From the NCBI GenBank assembly GCA_018524725.1, contig JAEUWP010000158.1, positions 1-41,789 on the forward strand: 41,789 nucleotides of DNA, in the 5' to 3' direction. Both the position numbers and the translations under genes were made by a program. How positions within the stretch are numbered: the first letter of the stretch is position 1; each line of letters opens with the position of its first letter. Source of the stretch: Podaxis mareebaensis (lineage: Eukaryota > Basidiomycota > Agaricomycetes > Agaricales > Agaricaceae). This document shows positions 20,821-31,555 of the stretch, in pieces. The notes under the pieces are model-generated. The model was not told the origin of the DNA and did no database searches. It was given only the letters and a program-made list of their open reading frames with translations.

Positions 20821-23800
20821 AACTCACCTCGCAACAAGGGACAAAACATCACAGAATACACAGAACTGGAAATGGACATCAATGGACACAAAGAGCAATT
20901 AGCAGCAGTCATATCACACATCGATTCAGCAGACATATTCCTCAGACATGATTGGTTAGCACAACACAACCCTGAGGTCAACTGGAACAATGGACAAATC
21001 AGGTTCACAAGATGCCCACCAGAATGCAAAATTGAGCACAAAACCATCGACATACCAAGGCTAAGAAGGAACGGTACACAGGAAGAGAAGATAACAGACA
21101 AGATGGCAGAAGATGACCTACCAGAATACATCCGAGCCTACACGCATCTGTTCAACAAACAGAACTTTGACAAGCTACCAGATCACACAGAATGGGACCA
21201 TGAGATCAACCTTATCAAGGAAAGCCCACAAGAACTACCAGCCAAGGTGTACCCCATGACAGTCAAAGAGAAGGACAAACTCCACAAATTCATCGAGGAA
21301 AATCTTACATTGGGATGAATCCAACCATCAAAATCCCCTTATGCATCACCATGCTTCTTCATCCCAAAGAAAGACAGATCTAAATGACTGGTACAAGACT
21401 ATTGGAAGCTCAACAGTGTCACAATCAAGGATAAGACACCACTACCACTAATCAGAGAAATCATTGACAAACTAAAGGATGCCAAGTACTTCAACAAGCT
21501 GGACATCATTTGGGGATACAACAATGTGCGCATCAAGGAAGGAGATGAGTGGAAGGCAGCATTCCTAACAAATGAAGGACTGTTTGAACCCATGGTCATG
21601 TTTTTCAGTCTATGCAATTCTCCAGGCACATTCCAGAGAATGATGAACACAGTCTTCAGAGAACTACTACAAGAAGGAATATTGGTAAACTACATGGATG
21701 ACTTCATCATCCCAGGCAAAATGGAACAAGAGCTCGAAGAACAAACAATATGGTTCCTGAAGATAGCCAACAAGCACAAGCTCTACTTCAAATGGTCCAA
21801 ATGCATATTCAATGCAAAGGAAGTACCAATATTAGGAATGGTGGTAGGAGATGGAAAGGTCAAGATGGAAGAAGAAAAGGTAGCAGCAGTCAGAAATTGG
21901 CCTACCCCAACCACAGTCAAGGATGTCGAAAGCTTCCTAGGATTTGCAAACTTCTACTGACAATTTATCAAGAATTTCAGCAACATTGCAGGACCACTAC
22001 ACAAGCTGAAGGGAGGCCAACCATGGGAATGGGGAGAATCTCAACAGAATGCATTCAAAGAACTGAAACAACACATAACAGAGGAACCAGTACTAGCACT
22101 CCCACAGGACAACAGAAAATTCAGAGTAGAGGTCAATGCATCAAAATACGCCATTGGAGGAGTCCTATCACAAGAACAAGGAGGAAAATGGCACCCCATT
22201 GCATTCCTATCCAGAACACTATCACCAGCAGAACACAACTATGAGATATATGACAGAGAACTCCTCACAATTGTCAAAGCACTGAAAGCATGGAGACAGT
22301 ATCTACTCGAAGCAAGAGAACTGTTCGAAGTCTGGACCGACCACAAGAACCTGGAATACTTCCAATCCCCATGATGAGTAAATGCAAGACAAATGTGATG
22401 GCACCTGAAGCTGCAAGAATATGACTTTACACTGAAACACATACCAGGAAAGACAAACACCAAGGCTGATATCCTATCGTGGATTATGCACTTCAATGAA
22501 ATAGAAGAAGACAAGGAGATCACAATACTCAAAGACACACTATTCCAATGACGAGTCCATCAAGAGGAAACAATTGCAGAAGAAGTTATCTTGGGAAGAG
22601 GACTATTTGAGGTAAAAGGAGATGAAGAAGTACTGAAGGACTTCAAGGGAGGAAGAAGAGAAGCAGTAGTGGACAAATGGTTGAAAGAAGAGCCTGAATG
22701 GACATGGGAAAGAGGAGGAATCACATATCGAGATGGAAAAATCTACGTGCCGAACCACAGAGACCTACAAAGCAAAATCATGAAAAGATACCACAACCCA
22801 CCCAATGTTGGACACCCAGGATCCCACAGGATGATGGAGCTCATCAAACGAACATACTACTGGCCAGCAATGAAAGCTGACATCAAAACCTACATACAGG
22901 GATGTGACAGCTGCCAAAGAAACAAAGCAATTTGGCAGAAGAAAGCAGTGCCACTCCACCCCCTTGAAACACCAGAAGAACCATGGCACAAAATCAGCAT
23001 TGACATGATTGGACCACTCCCAGAGTCAAATGGAGCAGATGCAATCCTAGTCATCATGGACAGGTTCACCAAGATGATCTGACTGGTCACAACAAACATG
23101 AACCTCAACTCCATGGAACTAGCAAAGATATATCGAGACCACATCTGGAAACTCCATGGAGTTCCACAGAAGATCATTAGCAACAGAGGACTGCAGTTCG
23201 CATCAGCATTCATGAAGAACCTATGCAGAGCAACAGGAACAAAGCAAGGATTATCAACAGCTTATCACCCACAAATGGACGGACAAACAGAACGAGTCAA
23301 CCAAGAAGTCGAAACCTTTCTACGAGCATATATTGACTACAACCAAGATGACTGGGTGGAGTGGCTGTCCACAGCCGAATTCCAATACAATGACAAGACC
23401 CACAGCAGCACAGGGGAAACCCCATTCTTCCTCAACTATGGATGGCACCCCTGGAAAGGAGACCTTACCATAGAATCAGCAACACCATCCATCACAGAGT
23501 TCCTCAAGAAACTCACAACATGCTGAGCTCAAGCCAGAGACCTATTAGAAAGCAAGAGACAAGCCATGACAAAGCACTATGACAAAAGGAGAATGGCAAG
23601 CAGAGATTACAAAGAAGGGACCCAGGTGTGGCTCGAAGGAACAAACATAATGACAAATCGACTGGCAAAGAAGCTTGATCATAAATGCTACAGACCCTTC
23701 AGGATACTCAAGAAAGTAGGGCCAGGGGCATACCAGCTGGAGCTACCAGAAGGATGGGTCATCCACGGCATATTCAATGAGGCATTACTAACACCATACT

Positions 23801-24021
23801 GACCACTGAAGTTCATGAATCAGCAAGCTGAACCACCACCACAACCAGAGATCATTAATGGGGAAGAAGAATATGAGATAGAAGAAATCCAAGGACACCA
23901 CAAGAAAGGCTGAGGAATGCAGTACCTCATACACTGGAAAGGGTATAGCAATGAACACGACACATGGGTGGCTGAATCAGCACTCGGGAATGCTCAGGAA
24001 GTATTACAGGAGTATCTCTGA
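20821..24021 (+). pseudogene. pol: Element B pol: partial protease, RT, RNase H, integrase, chromodomain
   Basis: A single frame throughout. It starts mid-protease (ITEYTELEMDINGH, then FLRHDWLAQHNPEVNW); the upstream DSG active site is absent. RT shows YASPCFFIPKKD, NSPGTFQRMMN and the intact catalytic NYMDDF (about 21690). RNase H has VEVNASKYAIGG, where the catalytic Asp is Asn (22135-22137). The integrase has GHPGSHRMM, CDSCQRNK and the first Asp (IDMIGPLPES), but the second is Asn in ISNRGLQFA (23182-23184). DGQTERVNQE supplies the Glu. A chromodomain (QYLIHWKGYSNEHDTW, about 23920) closes the frame. Stops include 21316, 21958, 22373 and 22376 (tandem), 23080, 23524 and 23800. Dead on several counts. 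Confidence 0.93.
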
Positions 24022-24044
24022 AGGTTTCCTGGAGCAAAACCTAT

Positions 24045-24056
24045 AAAAAAGGGGGG
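24045..24056 (+). other. Internal purine tract after pol of element B
   Basis: AAAAAAGGGGGG followed by TAATC, 24 bases after the chromodomain stop. It looks like the polypurine tract that normally precedes a 3' LTR, yet here about 1.0 kb with an extra ORF lies between it and the LTR. Confidence 0.55.
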
Positions 24057-24105
24057 TAATCAATGGTTATAGCACCACAACACCCCAAGCAAATTCGAAT
24101 CAGAC

Positions 24106-25050
24106 ATGGACACAGACCAGAACACCCAGACATTTGTCCCCACTACTCCCCCTACTGACACCCTCATCACTGATATTGAGCAACAACTCACAAACAACAA
24201 CCTGACCAAGTGCTTCAAAGAATATATACAGCTAGCACGAGACATCGTCCACCTCTGACGAGTATACACTGAAGTATGAGAAGCAGTCCAACTATTCGCT
24301 GAAGCAGTCCAAGCCACCATCCCACAAGTACACAACTCAGCCAAGGGGTTGGGACGAACCACCTAGATGAACCAGCACATCCACATCATCCTCCACAATG
24401 CCAATGAGTACCTCATATCTGACACAAGCGACTGCTTCACAAGCATCCTAGTCATGGTGGCAGAACAGCTCTCTAAGTTGGGCATAACTGATGATGAAGA
24501 AAAGGAGAACCTCATATCTTGCCTTGTGGCACTCACCCAAGGAAAGGACCCCTTCCCTCACAATCACCCAACTCCACAACCTACTCCACAACGCTACCCC
24601 CTGACTGACCCAGAGTCAGATGACAAAGCCCCCACAGTCAAAGAAGAGGTCATGCACCTTATCAAGTTCCTCACCCCCAAATGCACAGGGCCCGCCAAAG
24701 TTGAGAAATGCGAACCCCCAGTACTGTTCAAAACCTTGAAGAAAGATGGCGAAAAGGATGAAGAATACTGGAAGAAGATATTACAAGTCCTCATTGAAGA
24801 CCATAGCAACACTGGTGCTACCTACCACGGCACCATGATCCCCATGTATGGCGAAGGACCCAACCATGCACCATTCTTTATCACCTGGAAGAAGCCCACC
24901 AACCAATTCTTCATTCACCCCAACAAGAAGGACATCGCCTGCTACATCACTCACTGACTACAGGAACCCCCAACATTCGAAGAAGCCCAGAATTTCCTTG
25001 CATGTTTCACCTTTCCAGTATGTTGTACCCTACACAGACCCTTACATTAG
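24106..25050 (+). pseudogene. Family-B 3' ORF (unknown function)
   Basis: ATG at 24106 to TAG at 25048-25050, 314 codons, with four internal stops (24256, 24274, TAG at 24364, 24955) of which the TGA codons fit decayed CGA. The N-terminal 90 codons look helical (LITDIEQQLTNNNLTK). The middle has a Pro-rich linker (HPTPQPTPQRYPLTDPESDD). The C-terminal part is the best conserved against the relic at 11322: KEEVMHLIKFLTPK, KVEKCEPPVLFKTLKKDG, KDEEYWKKILQVLIEDHSN. No zinc knuckle, protease or transmembrane segment is seen. It lies downstream of the chromodomain, the slot used by env in some LTR elements, but nothing shows it is an envelope. Function unknown. Confidence 0.75.
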
Positions 25051-25072
25051 TTTCATGTGGTCATGACACCTT

Positions 25073-25082
25073 AGGAGGAGGG
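25073..25082 (+). other. 3' polypurine tract of element B
   Basis: AGGAGGAGGG followed by TGA and the LTR start TGTTACAG at 25086, the expected place for plus-strand priming. Confidence 0.7.
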
Positions 25083-25085
25083 TGA

Positions 25086-25345
25086 TGTTACAGTCTCAGT
25101 TATATTTAGCACACACTTACTCAGTGCACTGTTTCACCTTACATTTCAGCCCCTCATTACAGCTTGCCTTAGTCATCCACTGACTCATCTCTCTGTTTCG
25201 TCTATTCTTAGTTACTCTTCCCACAGTATATAAACCCTAGGTAGAGCACCTGTATTCCTTACACTTTACCAACTAGTTCTTTCCCCTTTGCTCATCCTCA
25301 AGTCTTTGCCTAGTTGCAACCTGAGTTCATACAAAGGTTGTAACA
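25086..25345 (+). repeat. 3' LTR of element B (260 bp)
   Basis: Begins TGTTACAGTCTCAG and ends GGTTGTAACA, so TGTTAC...GTAACA are inverted. It is nearly identical to 20544-20803 and followed at once by the TGGCT duplication (25346-25350). Confidence 0.94.
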
Positions 25346-25350
25346 TGGCT

Positions 25351-25943
25351 GTCATTACTGAGGAAGATCTGGATGAAGGGGCAGCATTGCTCCTTCATGG
25401 TTTGGGTGCCAGTGGTGGGTTGGATGTCAGTGTGGTCGGCCACTGGGTGGTTGTGGGCCGATCTTGGTTCAGTGGCTGCAGTTGCTGGGGTGGGTTTACT
25501 GTTTGCTGAGTTGGCATGAACAGCTGTTGTGTGAGTGGCATGGCCTGATGCTGTTGGAATGGTTGGTATGGCACCATTGGTGGAGGGTAGGGGCTGTATG
25601 GTTGTGGGAAACTGTACATGTGTGGAGGTGGTGGATAGAATGCAGGGTATGGAAAACCCTGCATGAACTGTGGTGGTGGTGGAGGCATCACATGCAGATG
25701 CGATGGTTCCATTGCATTTGGGGCTTGTGGTAGCATGCCCACAAGGTTGGTTAGTAGGGCCTGATGGGCAATGAATTGTTGCCCATCATCTCTTTGTATT
25801 GGGGTTGGGTCAGATGATGTGTCCATCACCCTCCCCCCTTCAAGGCCCATTGGAGGGCCTCCAGGTTGTGCAGGGTGATTTGTGTCATCCTGCACCAATG
25901 AGTTTTGTTGTTGCTGTGTGTGCTGGGGTTGTTGTGCATCCAT
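25351..25943 (-). pseudogene. Element A ORF3, 5' portion
   Basis: ATG at 25943 (protein start MDAQQPQHTQQQQN). About 180 residues rich in Pro, Gln, Met and Tyr follow, with PPPPPQFMQGFPYPAFYPPP and a row of PQ/PY pairs, so this part is probably disordered. A TGA at 25395-25397 interrupts it. At 25351 the frame is cut by element B and resumes at 20543 with the TSD shared; the joined frame is exact. It follows the integrase of A. It could also be read as an extension of pol, because the upstream frame is open apart from TGA codons. Confidence 0.6.
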
Positions 25944-26109
25944 GGTGGTGGTGTTGAGGCAAGAACAAGTTAGAGTTATTTGTTCCATCTCTGTGTTCCC
26001 AAATATTGGGAATGTGATCCTCAGGGTTGAGTGTCCAAATTTGGACACCATCAATTTTTCCATGGATAGTCATTGACTGATCTGTGGTAGTTGTCAAATT
26101 GAGTTAGCA

Positions 26110-27295
26110 CCTTTCAGCTCTAGATACTGATCTAGAGCTGCTAGGTCTTTACAATGGCAATACAGCTCCCATGTCATATCACCCAGACTCCAGCATACCT
26201 GGAACTCCACCTTGGCATCATTTGTGAAATGATGACTGATGATTTTGTTGATGAACCATTCATGTTTGTTGTCTATGCCAAAGTTGTAGGGTTCCAGTTT
26301 ATTTCAGCTAGGGAATAGTGCATTGTCTGATGCATTATAGGGCCAGAGCAATGATATGTGGAACATTGGGTGTATTTGACATTCCTGCAGGGCTGGTGGT
26401 AGCTTGAGACAGTAGTTAGACATCTCAGGTTTAGCTTCCAGAACCTTAAAGGGTCCAATGAACTTTGGGCAGAGCTTTCAAGCTCTGCCTTTTGGCAAGT
26501 TAAGGTTTTTGGTGGAGAGGAATACCAGATCTCTGACTTTAATGTCGGGTTCAGGTCCTCTCCTTTTGTTCACCTGGCAGGTTTGAAAAACTCGTGCTTC
26601 TATAATGGTGTCATGGGCAGTCACCAAGTTTATCAGGGCAGCTTTGGTGAATAGTCTAACACCCTTAGGGGGTGTTAGGTTGCCCTGTATCTCTCAGATC
26701 ATACTGGGCATGTATCCACTGTTCAGTTCAAACAGTGTGTACCCAGTAGTGGTGGATATACTTGAGTTTATAGCAAACTCAGTCATGGGTACCTTGTCTA
26801 CCCAGTTTTTTTGGTCATGGCTGACCATTGCTTGGAATATCTGTCCAATATTCTGGTTCATGCATTCAGTCTGCCTGTCTGTTTGTGGGTGAAATGATGT
26901 GGACATTAGGAGCTTAGCTCCTAAAATTTTGTGGAGTTCTACCCACCACACAGAGGTGAACTTTGAATCTCGATCGCTTATAATCAAACTAGGGAGGCCA
27001 TGTAGCCTCACAATCTCTCATAGGTAGATCCAAGATAACTTGGATGCTTTCATCCATGTATGTACTGGAATCAGGTGTACCATACTCATCATTCTACAAA
27101 TGACAACCCAGAGGTAGTCAAAGCCTTTGGATTCAGGGAATGGACCAATGAAGTCCATTCCAATGGAATCCCAAGGTTTGGTTGGGACCAGTAATGAGTG
27201 CAATGTTCTGGAAGGTTTCGTATTTGAGACCTTCAAGCATTGACATATTTCCCATGTTCTGCAGAACATGCATGTGTCTTTGGCTATTTTTGGCC
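26110..27295 (-). pseudogene. pol: Element A integrase core and chromodomain-like end
   Basis: Continues from the HHCC half on the other side of the LINE (34273). It shows the core with IGMDFIGPFPESKG for the first Asp (about 27140-27170), ISDRDSKFT for the second (about 26965) and HPQTDRQTECMNQ for the Glu (about 26875). The C-terminal part (26110-26460) ends in a chromodomain-like stretch (VEFQVCWSLGDMTWELY, about 26150-26210). Frameshifts and TGA codons break it. The second Asp survives because its CpG has not decayed. Confidence 0.82.
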
Positions 27296-27310
27296 ACCAG
27301 TACCACCTTT
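27296..27310 (+). repeat. 15-bp target duplication of the LINE, left copy
   Basis: ACCAGTACCACCTTT occurs here, adjoining the T run, and again at 34258-34272. Removing the LINE and one copy restores the integrase zinc-finger sequence of element A (EYLQRWYWWPKIAKDTC). Confidence 0.92.
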
Positions 27311-27709
27311 TTTTTTTTTTTAAAAAAAATCAACATTTATTGCAATAGACTAGCTACTACAAATGGGTGTGCAATAGCAGTCCCAAGAGCTGAAACCTAA
27401 CGACAAGAGAAAGAAACAGAAAGAAAAGAGAGTGAAGAAGAATGAGGAAGGGGAGTGAGGGAGCTAGTGAGAGGCAACCAACACAAGATAGAGGGTACAA
27501 CTATTCAGACATAGAGAGAGAAAAGAGACAAAGAAGAAGTGGGAGGGGAGAGATGGAGCTAGTGAAAGGCAAGCATACATAAGAGAAAGAAAGAGAAAAG
27601 AGAAAAAGAAACCCTTTCAGTGAACATCCAGAGTGCCGTGTAAGGCCAGCCTCTCTCGTCGAGTAAGCCATCAAGTGGTGTAGTCCTCAAAGGTGATTGG
27701 TCCTTGAAT

Positions 27710-30700
27710 CTAGTCAGTGAAGGAAAAGGCTGCTGGGTTTTTGCAAAGGAACTTGATGAGCCAAAAGATATTTGTACAAATACCATAAGGCTGATGATAA
27801 AGGGGACAATGGTGGATGATATGGTTCTGTGTCTCAAGTTCCTCACTGCATGGGCAGGAGGTGATATAGTGCCCTGGAAAGAAGCACTGTCTGAAGGCGC
27901 CTATAGGTGCATGATCAGTTACACAGTGAGTGAAGTGCATACATAAGTTGGGGTCAGCACCAAGGCCCAATGAAAGCCAGGTGCTGCCATTGGTGTACTT
28001 GGGTTCCAAGGGTTGATCTGCGGAGTTGGTAAGAGGAAGCCAGTTGTGGCCTCAATATTTAGGAACATTCATTTTTTGCCTCCAGAGGGTGAGGCATTTG
28101 GTGGTGTAATGGTTGTGAACATAGCCTAGAGAAGTGCAGAATGGGAACCATGGATTATTGGGGATGCACAGCGACTTGGTGAGGTTGTGTGCTTGGAAGT
28201 GTACTGACCATTTTTCGGAGGAGGGGACTGACCAGAAGTGGATATTATTGAGGGGGGAGGAGGACAACCACTCTCAGAGAAGAGGTATGACTGCTAAAGT
28301 GTCCTTGTGAGCACTGTGGGGGCCATAGTTAAACAGTAATTTTGCAGATGAGATAGAGTCTGTAAAGAGAGAAATAGAGGAGTAGTTACGAGAGATAGCA
28401 AGGGAGATAGAGGAAAAGAGACCAAGGCAGATAGCGTATGATTCAGAATCCGAAGAAATAACTTCCCTGCAGGGGTGAACAGATGAGGAAAGGATATCAG
28501 AAGCAGAGGAACCAAAAACTAGATATGTGGAGGTTGCGGAGAGCCATGGATTGAGGGGAACAGAACCATCAGAAGCAACAACTAATGATACTGGAGAAGA
28601 GAAAGAAAAATCTCTAGCTACATTGAGAGATTGAATGTATCTAGCCTTGACATTTGTTATCGACAGGTGTGGGACATTGATGGAAATATATTTGAGATTT
28701 GAAATGATCAACTAGATGCTGACTGGGCTTGGCACTAGGGTGAAGGTGGTTGAACTGATCTGAGACTAATTGGGTGTCAGACACAAAGTCTAGTGCTGTG
28801 GACCGAGTTTTAGTAGAGCACACATCAAGGGGGTCAACATCACATGTGAGGATTTTTAGGGGATGGGAAGGGGGAAGGGTTTGGAAGTGAAGAGAGCATC
28901 ACTTGGCGAGCTTAAAGAGGTGGAGTTGGATGGGGATAAGACCAGCAATGGCCTCAACTCCACCCATGGGTGTTGTACAAAATGCACTGGTGATCCATAT
29001 GGCTGCAGACCATTGCATCTTTTGGAGTTGATTGATGAGGCCTTTATATCAGCCATTGCAATTGAACCATAGACAGAATCCATATATGGCTATAGGAATG
29101 ACACAAGACCTGTAGAGAAGGCATTTGTGTAGAGGGGAAAGACCTCAGACTGAGTTGCCGAGGGGGCACATGCATTTAACTGTAGATAGCACCTTCATAG
29201 AGTAATACCAGATGTATTCTTTAAACGAAAGTGCCTGATCAAAATAGAAGCCCAAGTATTGAAGGTGACGCTTGGGAATGAAGGTGAAATGACCATCTGT
29301 AGGATGATCAACAGTGATATGAGGGTCTGGTTCTGCCCAAGGGCAGTTGGAGAAATGGAAGGCCTTGGTCTTGTCATGTTCAAGGGCAAGACCCATGGAA
29401 GTTAGTAATTGTTCACAACTAAGGTATACAGAGGCGAGTAGATTACAGTTTGTGTGAAAAGAGTCAGACTGTACAATGATGAGACCATCATCTACAAAGG
29501 AGAGTAGTTTGCACTGAGCATTGTTGGAAAATTTGTGAATGAATGGTGAAAGATAAAGGGCAGTTAAGATGGGAGAAAGAGCTGAGCCTTGACCTATGCC
29601 TACAGAAGCAGGGAATGAAGGAGAGGAGTTGTTATTCCAAGAGTACTTAGTGAAGCAGTTAACTAAATAGTCTGAAAAGAATGAGACTACTGAAGAATGG
29701 AAACCATGTCTTTTAAGAATTTCAATTAAAAGAGAGTGATTAATAGAAGGAAAGAATTGAGTGACATCAAAAGTGAAGACACTCATTTTCAAATTCTTTT
29801 TCCATCCAGAGTGGACCATATGGGTGACAAAAACACCTGCATCTTTGGTTGAGCAATGAATGATGCCCCCAAATTGAAGGGGGTGTACTAAATCAAACTG
29901 GGTTGATTCGAATTGAAGACGATTGGATATCATCTTCTTGATAAGTTTGCCTAGAGTGTTTAAGAGGACGATGGGCTGAAACATTTTAGGTGTCAAGTAA
30001 TGAGGTTTATTTGGTTTGGGGATAATGACCAAAGTAGATGTCTTAAAATATTCTGGCCACATATGGAATTGAATACATGCTGAAGTGAAGGCAGTGAAGT
30101 TTGATTTAATGACATCATCAGACATGAGGAATTTGATGTGGGCCCATGTTAGATGGTCTGGGCCTGGAGCAGAGGAGTTAGTGCATGGCAGTAAGGTGTC
30201 TGTTAATTCCCTAGATGAGAAAGGGGGCCATGATCACTCCCCTTGTTCGGGAGCAAATTTGGCTGTATTGAGATTGACAGGTCTGTTGGATGCCACATTA
30301 TATGTCTTGTCAAGCACTTTCCATAGGCTTTCCAGCTTGTCACATGGTTGTCCTTTGTGGAGGATGGATTGAGAGGGGGGAAGATTTTGTTTCTTCACCC
30401 ATGACATTAAGTCCCAAGGTCGTTGTTTCTCCCTTGAGATTTCCAAGATCTTTTTGTCAAAGAAAGCTCTCTTTGCTTTTTTAGCAGTGCATCTAAAGTT
30501 GCTCCAGTTTTGTTTAGTGTGGTAAGCATTGAAGGCATATAGGGCATCAGAGCATTGGTTATTCCACCAAGGCTTTGAGTACCAACAAATTTTGACTTCT
30601 ACAGTATTTGCATTCCATTCCTCAGAAACGATATTGAGGATGGAAGTCGTGTATTTATTGACATCATCTGAAGAGTCAAATTTAGGGGGAATTGCCTTGA

Positions 30701-31555
30701 TGTGTAGGGAGCAGTTGTATAAGAAGAGAGCTTCTTCTTCAGAATCTCTGGGTATAGTATGTTTGATGGTGATGGGGGTGGTGGTTGATGACAAAGGGAC
30801 ATGTGTGAAGAGGGGAACATGATCAGATCAAGATCACCAATCATGTTGATAGGAATGGGTAGGGGCAGGAGGTTTGGTGGAGAGATTGTGAACATGAGAT
30901 CAATCACTGTTGCAGATTTATTGGGGTCATCAGGGAAATGAGTGGGGGAATATTGGATTGGAGTAGATCTAGTAAGTCTGATCGTATCCATGATATCACA
31001 CAGCAAGTCTGCATGTGCAAGATGGTAGGGTGCATTGTGATCCCATTCGGGAGACCTCATGTTAAAGTCGCCTCCTGCATAGTGAATGTTGCTGGGGAAA
31101 GAGTGTATACATGATTCAAGATAGTCTATAGATGAAGAATCATTTGTTTCAAAGTAGCAATTAAGGAAGTATTGTTTGCTAGGAATAGAAAGTGAAAACA
31201 TTTGAAAGTCAGATGACAATATAATGTTTGGATGAATGATGGGGTTAAGAGACCAAATAGAATTGCATACATATGTGAGAACGTGAGGTTTGGGAATGGA
31301 TTTTTGGTCATGAAGCAAAAGCCAATCTTTGTGGATAGGTGGTCCTTCCATTGGATCTCTGTCAGAGGCTGATGTGGACAGAATGTTTTGAATAAACCTG
31401 AAGGCAGGTTCTTGTAAACATAAGATGTGAATGTCTTTGAGTAAAGGTGAATTTAAAAGAAATTCTACAGTAGACCAGTTCTTTTGTACATTAAATGAAC
31501 AGATTGAAATATTAGAAAGTGAAGAAGCACTATTAGATAAATTGTGTTCAGACAT
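27710..31555 (-). pseudogene. LINE ORF2: AP endonuclease, RT, RNase H, CCHC finger
   Basis: ATG at 31555. The endonuclease (about 30800-31500) shows ICSFNVQKNW, ILCLQEPAF, GGDFNMRSPEWDHN and ATVIDLMF. RT (29145-30500) has IIPKPNK, TFDVTQFFPSINHS, GIGQGSALSPIL and the catalytic SFVDDGLII (about 29500). RNase H (about 28290-28590) has VASDGSVPLN and the acidic SDSESYAI. A finger CPC-x8-ETQNHIIHHC lies at about 27785-27840. The endonuclease and RNase H lie in one frame and RT in another, so two compensating indels (about 30820 and about 29100) plus TGA codons disable it. The enzyme would nick target DNA and reverse-transcribe the LINE RNA. Confidence 0.9.

Larger units (their letters stand above)
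20544..25345 (+). mobile_element. Element B: chromovirus-type Ty3 element, gag-less, with 3' ORF
   Basis: Complete from LTR to LTR (4802 bp) with a perfect 5-bp target duplication, inserted in opposite orientation into ORF3 of element A. Content: 5' LTR, primer site, C-terminal part of protease, RT, RNase H, integrase, chromodomain, purine tract, a 314-codon extra ORF, second purine tract, 3' LTR. Gag and the protease active-site region are absent. CpG decay is advanced and the pol has more than ten stops, mostly TGA. Confidence 0.94.

Noticed and set aside
24060..24362. Minus-strand 100-codon frame opposite the family-B 3' ORF
   Set aside because: The plus-strand frame is the one conserved in the relic at 11322.
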